From Candidatus Kappaea frigidicola (GTDB taxonomy: Bacteria; Omnitrophota; Gorgyraeia; JAGLLT01): DNA of 10,639 nt. Within the stretch, counting starts at the first letter, position 1. Every line of letters starts with the position of its first letter. This document shows, one piece after another, positions 1-5,770 of the stretch. Location: contig JAVCCI010000060.1 of the NCBI GenBank assembly GCA_030765555.1, forward strand, positions 1 to 10,639. The letters run 5' to 3'. The notes beneath the pieces are model-generated. The model worked only from the letters and a program-made list of their open reading frames with translations, searched no databases and was not told the DNA's origin. The translations under genes were made by a program, and so were the position numbers.

Positions 1-440
1 CACGCGGCGTCGCATGGTCAGACTTTCGTCCATTGCCAAAGATTCTCGACTGCAGCCTCCCGTAGGAGTCTGGGCAGTGTCTCAGTCCCAGTGTGGCTGA
101 CCATCCTCTCAGACCAGCTACCCGTCAAATGCCTTGGTAAGCTTTTACCTTACCAACAAGCTGATAGGACGCGAGCTCATCCACAAGTGATAGCGTTCAA
201 AGAACTAAGCCATCTTTTACCACATACGGATGTCCGTTCGTGGTCTTATTCAGTATTAGCCCGCCTTTCGGCGAGTTATCCTGAGCTTGAGGGCAAATTA
301 CTCACGCGTTACTCACCCTTGCGCCACTCTCACCCCGATAAAATACCCGAAAGTATTTTAAAATGGGGATCTCGTTCGACTTGCATGCCTAATCCACGCC
401 GCCAGCGTTCGTTCTGAGCCAGGATCAAACTCTCATGTTT
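1..440 (-). rRNA. rrs: 16S ribosomal RNA, 5' part (cut by window edge)
   Basis: Read on the minus strand this is the start of a small-subunit rRNA. It has the universal AGAGTTTGATCCTGGCTCAG near position 433, then AACGAACGCTGGCGGCGTGG, GCATGCAAGTCGAACG, GTGAGTAACGCGTGAGTAA, ACTCCTACGGGAGGC and, at the edge, GACGCCGCGTG. About 440 nt are present, equivalent to roughly E. coli positions 1-400; the rest lies beyond the left edge. The 5' end at about 440 is placed by alignment to E. coli, where the AGAGTTTGATC motif starts at nucleotide 8. A long variable-region (V1/h6) hairpin is visible at 333-368 (CCCC/GGGG closing an AAAATAC/GTATTTT stem). The signature CTGCAGTCGAGAATC is typical of PVC-superphylum bacteria including OP3/Omnitrophota; this placement is inferred, not computed. 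Confidence 0.97.
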
Positions 441-445
441 GATAA

Positions 446-471
446 TATTATCCCGATAAATCGGGATTATA
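446..471 (-). other. Hairpin just upstream of the 16S 5' end (possible rRNA processing stem)
   Basis: A 7-bp perfect stem (450-456 with 461-467, ATCCCGA/TCGGGAT) around a 4-nt loop, extended after one mismatch by A-T pairs at 446-448/469-471. It lies 6-10 nt before the predicted 16S 5' end in the precursor transcript. A second imperfect hairpin (486-494 with 502-509) lies further upstream in the leader. Neither is followed by a U tract in the rRNA direction, so they look like leader or processing structures rather than terminators. Confidence 0.4.
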
Positions 472-525
472 TCCTGAACTAATGGAAACCCTCACAATAT
501 ATGAGGTTTACTACTTGGCTATTTA

Positions 526-538
526 TTTTCAAAGATCA
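526..538 (-). promoter_or_regulatory. boxA antitermination site of the rRNA leader
   Basis: On the minus strand this reads TGATCTTTGAAAA, a very close match to the bacterial rrn boxA element (TGCTCTTTGAAAA type), which loads the NusB/NusE antitermination complex. It lies about 85 nt upstream of the 16S start and just downstream of a stem-loop, matching the usual hairpin-then-boxA order of rrn leaders. Motif and location are seen directly; function is from established knowledge. Confidence 0.75.
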
Positions 539-565
539 AAAAAAGAGCATCTGAAGATGCCTTTT
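538..565 (-). promoter_or_regulatory. Terminator-like hairpin in the rRNA leader, upstream of boxA
   Basis: On the minus strand the stem G-GCATC / GATGC-(T)-C around a TTCA loop is followed at once by seven T residues (538-544). It has the shape of a weak intrinsic terminator or the boxB-type stem-loop of rrn leaders. It lies downstream of the putative rrn promoter at 682-710 and abuts boxA, so it is more likely part of rRNA leader control than the end of tyrS, for which a better terminator exists at 725-755. Confidence 0.4.
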
Positions 566-681
566 ATATATTTTAAAAAAAGGTTAATCAGAGTAAAAAA
601 TTACCAAAATGTTTTAAAATTAATTTTCAACAAAATCTCCGCTTTTTAAGTCGTATGACTTTAGAGTGTCAGAGAATTTTA

Positions 682-710
682 ATGTTAACATACTAGATAC
701 ATACTGTCAA
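682..710 (-). promoter_or_regulatory. Putative rrn promoter
   Basis: On the minus strand a perfect -35 TTGACA (705-710) is followed by a 17-bp spacer and TAACAT (682-687), which has four of six -10 matches and is preceded by TG one base upstream, giving an extended -10 (TGTTAACAT). The predicted start near 675 gives an rRNA leader of about 235 nt containing the hairpins and boxA. It lies downstream of the tyrS terminator, as expected for an independent rrn promoter. A second similar TTGACA-N17-TATCGT pair lies at 762-790 but conflicts with the terminator. Confidence 0.5.
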
Positions 711-724
711 GGTAAATACTATAG

Positions 725-755
725 AAAAAAAAACTTTTAAAAGGTTATTAAAAGT
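725..755 (-). terminator. Intrinsic terminator downstream of tyrS
   Basis: An 8-bp perfect inverted repeat, ACTTTTAA/TTAAAAGT (733-740 with 748-755), with a 7-nt loop. In the tyrS direction it is followed by a run of eight further T residues (725-732). It lies about 45 nt past the tyrS stop codon. The stem is A-T rich and so thermodynamically weak, but the U tract is long and the position is right. Confidence 0.6.
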
Positions 756-799
756 GTTTATACGATACATGGAAAAGCATTTTATGTCAAGGTATTTTT

Positions 800-2065
800 T
801 TACTTAATTTTAACACAAAAGACACTTCGTTTTCCAGATTGCAACAGGAATTCTTTGCTGTCTAAAGAGACCTCAAATTTAATATCTTTTAACACTTCTC
901 CGTTGAATCTAACGGCCCCTTGCGATATAGCTCTACGAGCCTCAGACGTACTTGGTACCGCTTTGATCAATTTCATCAAGTTGCAAATCCATACTTTCCC
1001 TTCTGGAAATTCTGATTTTTTGACAACAACTTCTTTAGCTATTTTTTTAAGGGCTTCAATTGTTTCTTCTGTAGACAAATTATTATTACGTAGTTTTTTA
1101 CCATGCTTTATATCAAAAACATCCTTAGCTTTCTCAGCATCATCTTCGCCACAATATAAAGACGTTATTTCTAAAGCTAACTCCTCTTTTAATTCTTTTG
1201 GCTTATCTTTAAATGCCTTACACCTATCTTTTATCTCAATCTCCGTTAATTTAGTACATAGAAGGAAATAATCATAAACTTGTTCATCTGTTATACTCAT
1301 CACTTTAGCAAACATACTATTGGCCTCTTCAGTAATACCAATATAATTACCTAAACTCTTACTCATTTTTTCCTTTATACCCATACCTTCTAAAATTGGC
1401 ATCATGATAATAACCTGGGGCTCTTGCCCGTAGGCTTCCTGAAACGCGCGACCCACAAGACAATTGAACCTTTGGTCTGTGCCACAAATCTCAATATCAG
1501 ATTTTAGAACAACTGAATCATATCCCTGAACTAAAGGATATAAAAATTCATGAAGACCAATTGCTTCATTGGCTTTATATCTTTTTTCAAAATCATCTCT
1601 TTCAATAAGTTGAGCTACAGTATAGTGTGAAGCTAATTTTACAACTTCAGAAAAATTCATTTTATTACACCAACTACTGTTATAAACTACCTCTGTTTTT
1701 TTAGGATCTAATATTCTAAATATTTGCTCCTTTAAAACTTTACCATTTGCTTCTACTTGCTCTTTAGTTAAGGGCTTTCTTGTTTTCGACCTTCCACTAG
1801 GATCACCTATCATACCTGTAAAATCACCTATTAAGAAAACAGCTTCGTGCCCTAAATCTTGAAATTGACGTAATTTATTTAAAGGTACTGCTGTTCCTAA
1901 ATGAATATCAGAAGCAGATGCATCAACGCCCAATTTAACCCTTAACGGTCTTTTTTCTTTATTGGCTAATTGTAGTTTAGCAACTAATCCCTTCTTAGAA
2001 ATTATATCGCTCACACCCTTTAAAAGAAGCTCAACCTGCTTGTCTATGTCTTTTACTTCATTCAT
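800..2065 (-). CDS. tyrS: Tyrosyl-tRNA synthetase
   Basis: Class I aminoacyl-tRNA synthetase that charges tRNA-Tyr with tyrosine using ATP, in the cytoplasm. The protein has 421 residues, normal for the longer bacterial TyrRS type. The ATP-binding HIGH motif appears as HLGT at residues 55-58. Further family motifs are GDFTGMIGDPSGRS (80-93), YPLVQGYDS (176-184), GTDQRFN (195-201) and the KMSKS loop, exactly KMSKS, at 233-237. A C-terminal S4-like RNA-binding domain begins near residue 371 (STSEARRAISQGAVRFNGE). The start is supported by AGGAGA (2076-2081) 10 bases before the ATG. The gene has its own promoter and terminator, and no T-box or other long leader is present. Oddities: both prolines usually seen in the GxDPTxPDxHLGH segment are replaced (DASASDIHLGT), and the last His of HIGH is Thr. 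It lies directly upstream of the 16S gene on the same strand. Confidence 0.96.
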   Translation of the reverse strand: MNEVKDIDKQVELLLKGVSDIISKKGLVAKLQLANKEKRPLRVKLGVDASASDIHLGTAVPLNKLRQFQDLGHEAVFLIGDFTGMIGDPSGRSKTRKPLTKEQVEANGKVLKEQIFRILDPKKTEVVYNSSWCNKMNFSEVVKLASHYTVAQLIERDDFEKRYKANEAIGLHEFLYPLVQGYDSVVLKSDIEICGTDQRFNCLVGRAFQEAYGQEPQVIIMMPILEGMGIKEKMSKSLGNYIGITEEANSMFAKVMSITDEQVYDYFLLCTKLTEIEIKDRCKAFKDKPKELKEELALEITSLYCGEDDAEKAKDVFDIKHGKKLRNNNLSTEETIEALKKIAKEVVVKKSEFPEGKVWICNLMKLIKAVPSTSEARRAISQGAVRFNGEVLKDIKFEVSLDSKEFLLQSGKRSVFCVKIK

Positions 2066-2098
2066 GCTTACTCATTCTCCTATATAATGAATGTATTC

Positions 2099-2127
2099 AG
2101 TGTAGCATCTGGACATAATCAAGTCAA
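2099..2127 (-). promoter_or_regulatory. tyrS promoter
   Basis: On the minus strand TTGACT (2122-2127), a 17-bp spacer and TACACT (2099-2104) form a sigma70-type promoter. TGC immediately upstream of the -10 makes it an extended -10. The predicted start near 2092 gives a leader of only about 27 nt before the tyrS ATG, leaving no room for a T-box. Confidence 0.5.
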
Positions 2128-2170
2128 TTATTTATTGACATTTATTATGATTGTATGCAAAAATTATTCT

Positions 2171-2704
2171 ATGGATGATAAATGTAGTATACATGAAAAA
2201 AGAGCTTTAGAAATGATAGCTAATCAGATGGCCTTAGCTGCAAGAACTGCACCCAAAACAAAAGGTGTGGATAATATTATAGTAAAAATTATAAAAGGCC
2301 AAAAATTGAAGAGCTTGGCTGAGGAAATGGAAAAAATATCCAAAACTGAAAAGAGGCCAGGATTTCACAGAGATGCTCAAAATCTTAAAAATAGTTACAT
2401 TCTTTTATTGATTGCAGTCAAACCAAACCCGGCAGGTTTAAAATTCTGCAGTTTTTGCGGATATAAAGATTGCGAAGAAATGCTTCTGCATAAAGGTTCC
2501 TGTGCATATAATTCAATTGATCTTGGCATAGCCGTTAGCTCTGCAGTTAATATAGCCGCTATGCTGCATGCCGATAACAGAATAATGTACTCAGCTGGAA
2601 AAGCTGCTATAAAAAAAGACTTATTCAAAAATAAGTCTATCAAACAAGCCTTGGGAATACCACTAAGCGCATCAGGTAAAAATATATTCTTTGATCGTAA
2701 ATAA
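2171..2704 (+). CDS. DUF2148 ferredoxin-domain protein (putative Fe-S protein)
   Basis: About 177 residues from this start. It matches the uncharacterised DUF2148 family of ferredoxin-domain proteins: N-terminal ALAARTAPKTKGVDN (residues 21-35), a central HRDAQNLKNS segment, and a cysteine cluster CSFCGYKDC...C with Cys93, Cys96, Cys101 and Cys111 (CX2CX4CX9C), followed by NSIDLGIAVSSAVNIAA and DNRIMYSAGKAA. The four cysteines probably bind an iron-sulfur cluster; no enzymatic activity is established for the family. An open frame extends upstream to an ATG at 2087, but those 28 residues lie across the divergent tyrS promoter and are unlike the family. An ATG at 2147 is another option. No start has a good Shine-Dalgarno sequence. 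It is a single gene, divergent from tyrS and convergent with rpsA. Soluble, with no signal peptide or membrane segment from the chosen start. Confidence 0.85.
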   Translation: MDDKCSIHEKRALEMIANQMALAARTAPKTKGVDNIIVKIIKGQKLKSLAEEMEKISKTEKRPGFHRDAQNLKNSYILLLIAVKPNPAGLKFCSFCGYKDCEEMLLHKGSCAYNSIDLGIAVSSAVNIAAMLHADNRIMYSAGKAAIKKDLFKNKSIKQALGIPLSASGKNIFFDRK

Positions 2705-2732
2705 CTCCATCTTAATTACGAAAAGGATAAAA

Positions 2733-2769
2733 AAGACCTGCTTAATATTAAATTTATTAAACAGGTCTT
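2733..2769. terminator. Bidirectional terminator between DUF2148 gene and rpsA
   Basis: Perfect 8-bp inverted repeat AAGACCTG/CAGGTCTT (2733-2740 with 2762-2769), extended after one mismatch by a 6-bp A-T stem (2742-2747 with 2755-2760). In the minus direction it runs into TTTTTT (2729-2734 region), a good end for the rpsA operon. In the plus direction it is followed by ATGTTTTGTTT, a weaker U-rich tract for the DUF2148 gene. The convergent genes on both sides support the call. Confidence 0.8.
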
Positions 2770-2803
2770 ATGTTTTGTTTATGATTTTATAGTCGTGTCT
2801 ATC

Positions 2804-4423
2804 TTAAGATACAGCCTTGGCGCTTAAGCCAATCTTTCTCTCATCATCATCTAGTTTTATTACTCGGACTTTGATCTCATCGCCAGATTTATATACCTCG
2901 GTCAGCTCACCAGATGGCTTATCTTCTAATTCACTAACATGAATTAAACCTTCAATGTCTGGTTCTAACTCAACAAATACTCCAAAATTCATAACCTTAC
3001 TTACTTTACCATCAATGATAAGTCCGGTTGCATATTTTTCTTTTATACCTGGCCATGGATCTGGTGTTAACTGCTTCATGCCTAAGGAAATCTTATGAGT
3101 ATCGGCATCCACAGAAATTATCACAGCTTCGACTTTATCACCCTTCTTAACAACTTCTTCTGGATGATTAATCTTTTTAGTCCACGACATATCTGAGATA
3201 TGAATCAAGCCCTCTATGCCATCTTCAAGTTCAACAAAGGCACCATAATTAGTCAAATGTCTTACCTTACCTTTAACCTTTGAACCCTCAGTGTACTTTT
3301 TAGCTATATCTTCCCAAGGATTGTTTTCAATTTGCTTCAATCCTAGAGATATCTTTTTATTGTCTTTATCAATGTTTAAAACTATAACTTCTACAACATC
3401 ACTAATAGCCAGCATCTCTGAGGGGTCAGTTACTCTTTTGATCCAAGAAAACTCTGATATATGAATCAAACCCTCTATCCCCTTCTCAAGCTCAATAAAA
3501 GCACCGTAATTAACCAAATTAACTACTTTGCCTTTTACCTTAGAGTTTACTGGGTATTTTTCTTCTACGTCCTGCCATGGATTAGCGGTCTTCTGTTTCA
3601 AACCTAAAGAAACCCTTTTATTAGTTTTATCAAAATCAAGGATAACTACTTCAACATCATCGCCAATAGCCAGCATCTCTGATGGATGACTAATTCTTCC
3701 CCAGCTCATATCAGTTATATGAAGCAATCCATCTAAACCACCCAAATCAACAAAAGCTCCGAAATCGGTGATATTTTTGACCATACCTTTTTTCAGCTGA
3801 CCTTTTTCAATTTCTGCCAGAAGCTTCTCTCTGCTTTGAGACATTTCCATCTCAACGTAGTCTTTACGAGAAACAACTATGTTCTTTCTTGGCATGTTAA
3901 TTTTGATGATTTTAAACTTTAATAATTTGCCGACAATTTGCCCCAATTCTTTGGGACTTCTAACTCCAGCTAAAGAAGCAGGCAAGAATGCTTGAATACC
4001 AATATCAACCATCAAGCCACCCTTTACTTTTCTTGCAACGGTTCCTTCGATAATATCTCCCTCGTTATAGTTATTAACAATTGACTCCCAATTCCTAATC
4101 AAATCAGCTTTGCTTTTTGAGACAATAACCATACCGTCGTCATTCTCTTTATCCTCCAATAAAACATCTACCTGATCATCAATTTTGATAACTGAAGGAT
4201 CTTTAAACTCATTTAGGGAAAGTATGCCTTCTGACTTATAACCAATATCAACAATAACTTCCTTATCAGTAATATCAATTACTTTGCCACTAATTATGCT
4301 GCCTTCCTCTAGATTCTTGAATGACTCATTGTAAATAGCATCAAGATCAAACTCTTCCGTCTCCTCCTCTTGCCTTAAATTTTCGTTTTGTTCTTCTGTG
4401 TTTGGGTTTTCATCTTCAAACAT
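2804..4423 (-). CDS. rpsA: 30S ribosomal protein S1
   Basis: RNA-binding protein of the small ribosomal subunit that helps bring mRNA to the ribosome. The 539 residues carry six S1 (OB-fold) repeats at roughly 40-104, 121-188, 207-277, 294-364, 379-451 and 466-536, the full six-repeat bacterial form. Repeats 3-5 are nearly canonical (for example KNITDFGAFVDL, VNLVNYGAFIEL, RHLTNYGAFVEL, each followed by G(L/I)xGL(L/I)HI). The first two are divergent, as usual for the ribosome-binding half. The N-terminus (1-36) is a Glu/Asn-rich acidic segment. A perfect AAGGAGG (4433-4439) lies 9 bases before the ATG. It is the last gene of the minus-strand cluster and also has its own promoter at 4460-4488. 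The ispH/lytB gene that sits next to rpsA in some Firmicutes is not present. Confidence 0.96.
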   Translation of the reverse strand: MFEDENPNTEEQNENLRQEEETEEFDLDAIYNESFKNLEEGSIISGKVIDITDKEVIVDIGYKSEGILSLNEFKDPSVIKIDDQVDVLLEDKENDDGMVIVSKSKADLIRNWESIVNNYNEGDIIEGTVARKVKGGLMVDIGIQAFLPASLAGVRSPKELGQIVGKLLKFKIIKINMPRKNIVVSRKDYVEMEMSQSREKLLAEIEKGQLKKGMVKNITDFGAFVDLGGLDGLLHITDMSWGRISHPSEMLAIGDDVEVVILDFDKTNKRVSLGLKQKTANPWQDVEEKYPVNSKVKGKVVNLVNYGAFIELEKGIEGLIHISEFSWIKRVTDPSEMLAISDVVEVIVLNIDKDNKKISLGLKQIENNPWEDIAKKYTEGSKVKGKVRHLTNYGAFVELEDGIEGLIHISDMSWTKKINHPEEVVKKGDKVEAVIISVDADTHKISLGMKQLTPDPWPGIKEKYATGLIIDGKVSKVMNFGVFVELEPDIEGLIHVSELEDKPSGELTEVYKSGDEIKVRVIKLDDDERKIGLSAKAVS

Positions 4424-4459
4424 AAAATATTTCCTCCTTAGAAATAAAGATATCTACAC

Positions 4460-4488
4460 ATCATAGTATAGTGAAATTGCTTTGTCAA
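4460..4488 (-). promoter_or_regulatory. rpsA promoter
   Basis: On the minus strand a perfect TTGACA (4483-4488), a 17-bp spacer and TATGAT (4460-4465, five of six matches) form the best sigma70-type promoter in the window. Predicted start near 4453 gives a leader of about 30 nt with the AAGGAGG site. It allows S1 to be made independently of the upstream aromatic operon. Confidence 0.7.
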
Positions 4489-4510
4489 GCACAAAGACGT
4501 TTTTATTGCA

Positions 4511-5116
4511 TTAATGAAGAGATTCTATAGCTTGCATAACTTGCAAGCTAAATTTTTGATAATCGGGGCGTTCCTTACCACGGGTAGGAATTAGAGGACT
4601 GCCAAACCTGGCAATAATCGTTGCCGGTTTTAAGAATTTACTATTGCGAGGCAAAGCTTTTTCGGAACCACTTATACAAACAGGAACAACTATTGCATTT
4701 GATTTAAAAGCAAGCATACCAACACCAGACTGACCCTTCTGCAAATTACCATCGCGGCTTCTAGTGCCTTCAGGGAAAATAACAACTATTTTTCCACTTC
4801 TTAACAATCTCAATGATCTTTTAATGGCTGAGGCATCACTACCACCTTCTCTCTTAAGAGGAAACGCTCCCAATCTCCTTAAAAACCATCCAAATAAGGG
4901 ATTTTTAAAAAGACTTGCTCTAGCAATAAAATTAATTCTTCTCCTAGTACCAAAACCGGCTATTAACGGGTCGAGATAGCTCACATGATTACATGCTATA
5001 ATAGCTGGTCCTTTGGCTGGAATATTTTGGTAATTAATTAATTTAATCTGACAAAATATCTTAAGAATTATGTAGCAAGTATACTTGCATGTTGAATATA
5101 TGATAGCGTCAAACAT
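4511..5116 (-). CDS. plsC: 1-acyl-sn-glycerol-3-phosphate acyltransferase (PlsC/LPLAT family)
   Basis: Transfers an acyl chain to lysophosphatidic acid, giving phosphatidic acid for membrane phospholipid synthesis; acts at the cytoplasmic face of the membrane. At 201 residues it is of usual length. The catalytic NHX4D motif is NHVSYLDP (His44, Asp49), and the glycerol-phosphate binding motif FPEGTRSRDG follows at 114-123. A hydrophobic N-terminal stretch (about residues 3-22) can serve as a membrane anchor. The ATG lies within the end of cmk (8-bp overlap), with an AAAAGG-like Shine-Dalgarno just upstream inside cmk, so translation is probably coupled. The cmk-plsC-rpsA order is common in bacteria. 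Exact acyl-donor and substrate specificity cannot be read from the sequence. Confidence 0.92.
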   Translation of the reverse strand: MFDAIIYSTCKYTCYIILKIFCQIKLINYQNIPAKGPAIIACNHVSYLDPLIAGFGTRRRINFIARASLFKNPLFGWFLRRLGAFPLKREGGSDASAIKRSLRLLRSGKIVVIFPEGTRSRDGNLQKGQSGVGMLAFKSNAIVVPVCISGSEKALPRNSKFLKPATIIARFGSPLIPTRGKERPDYQKFSLQVMQAIESLH

Positions 5117-5768
5117 AGCTTATAACCTTTTCAATAACTTCATTAATACTTAAATCAGAAGTATCTAAATAAATTGCATCCTCAGCTTTCCTCAAAGCTC
5201 CCACCTCTCGTTGCTTATCAGATATGTCTCTATTTCTCATGTCCTGAGCTAAGCCTTCTTTAGATATATTTTTTCCTTCTGCAATTAATTGCCTATAACG
5301 TCTTTGTACCCGTTCTTCAAAGTTAGCATCTAGGTAAAATTTTCTCTGAGCATTAGGAAAAACAACTGTTGTAATATCTCGACCCTCAACAACTACCCCA
5401 CCATCTTTACCAAGAGATCTCTGTAGCTCAACCATAATTTCTCTTACTTCAGGTATATTAGCTAAGTGGACAACGTTCCTAGTAACTTGAGGTTCTCTAA
5501 TTTGGGTAGTAACATCATTCGAATCCAATAAAATTTTTAAAGTATTGTTCTGTGACTCGAATTTTATATCTGTTGTTTGTGCAAGTTTGATTAATTTTAA
5601 GGGATCATCTAAGGAGATATTAGTTTTTAAAGCCTTCAGAGTAAGTGCTCGATACATAGCTCCTGTATCAATATATAGATAATTTAATTTTTCAGCAACC
5701 ATACGAGCAATGGTACTTTTGCCAGAACCAGCGGGACCGTCAACTGCAATAATATAATTTTTTCCCAA
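5109..5768 (-). CDS. cmk: (d)CMP kinase (cytidylate kinase)
   Basis: Phosphorylates CMP and dCMP to the diphosphates with ATP, in pyrimidine salvage and recycling. The 219 residues begin with the P-loop GPAGSGKST (11-19), followed by DTGAMYR (34-40), EGRDITT (128-134), the LDAN...RYRQL lid/NMP region (146-161) and RDISDKQRE...AEDAIYLDTS (180-204). The usual SPL after the RD..D..R motif is replaced by GAL (190-192). The start is a TTG codon two bases after the tyrA stop; no ATG or GTG lies between there and the P-loop, and the next Met (residue 23) is beyond the P-loop. The Shine-Dalgarno is weak, so expression probably depends on coupling to tyrA. Downstream it overlaps plsC by 8 bp. In many bacteria aroA precedes cmk; here tyrA does directly. 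Confidence 0.94.
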   Translation of the reverse strand: MGKNYIIAVDGPAGSGKSTIARMVAEKLNYLYIDTGAMYRALTLKALKTNISLDDPLKLIKLAQTTDIKFESQNNTLKILLDSNDVTTQIREPQVTRNVVHLANIPEVREIMVELQRSLGKDGGVVVEGRDITTVVFPNAQRKFYLDANFEERVQRRYRQLIAEGKNISKEGLAQDMRNRDISDKQREVGALRKAEDAIYLDTSDLSINEVIEKVISYV

Positions 5769-5770
5769 TT

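Noticed and set aside
91..417. Open frame of 108 codons on the plus strand
   Set aside because: It lies entirely antisense to the 16S rRNA gene; its apparent protein is a reading of conserved rRNA sequence.
855..1271. 138-codon plus-strand open frame opposite tyrS
   Set aside because: Antisense shadow of a well-supported tyrS; no ribosome site and no recognisable protein features. Similar shadows opposite plsC (4764-4979), aroF (6890-7084), scpB (9973-10269) and the DUF2148 gene (2395-2643) were rejected likewise.
2083..2088. TATAAT on the plus strand between tyrS and the DUF2148 gene
   Set aside because: No -35 at a suitable distance upstream, and it lies in the tyrS ribosome-site region.
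2066..2098. T-box or other riboswitch controlling tyrS
   Set aside because: The predicted leader is only about 27 nt and lacks any T-box sequence or stem structure.
2135..2140. Perfect TTGACA on the plus strand as the DUF2148 promoter
   Set aside because: No -10-like hexamer at 16-18 bp spacing; the nearest (TATGCA) is at 13 bp.
4480..4496. Small inverted repeat CTTTG/CAAAG after plsC as a terminator
   Set aside because: Only 5 bp with no U tract in the minus direction; it overlaps the rpsA -35 and is more likely incidental.
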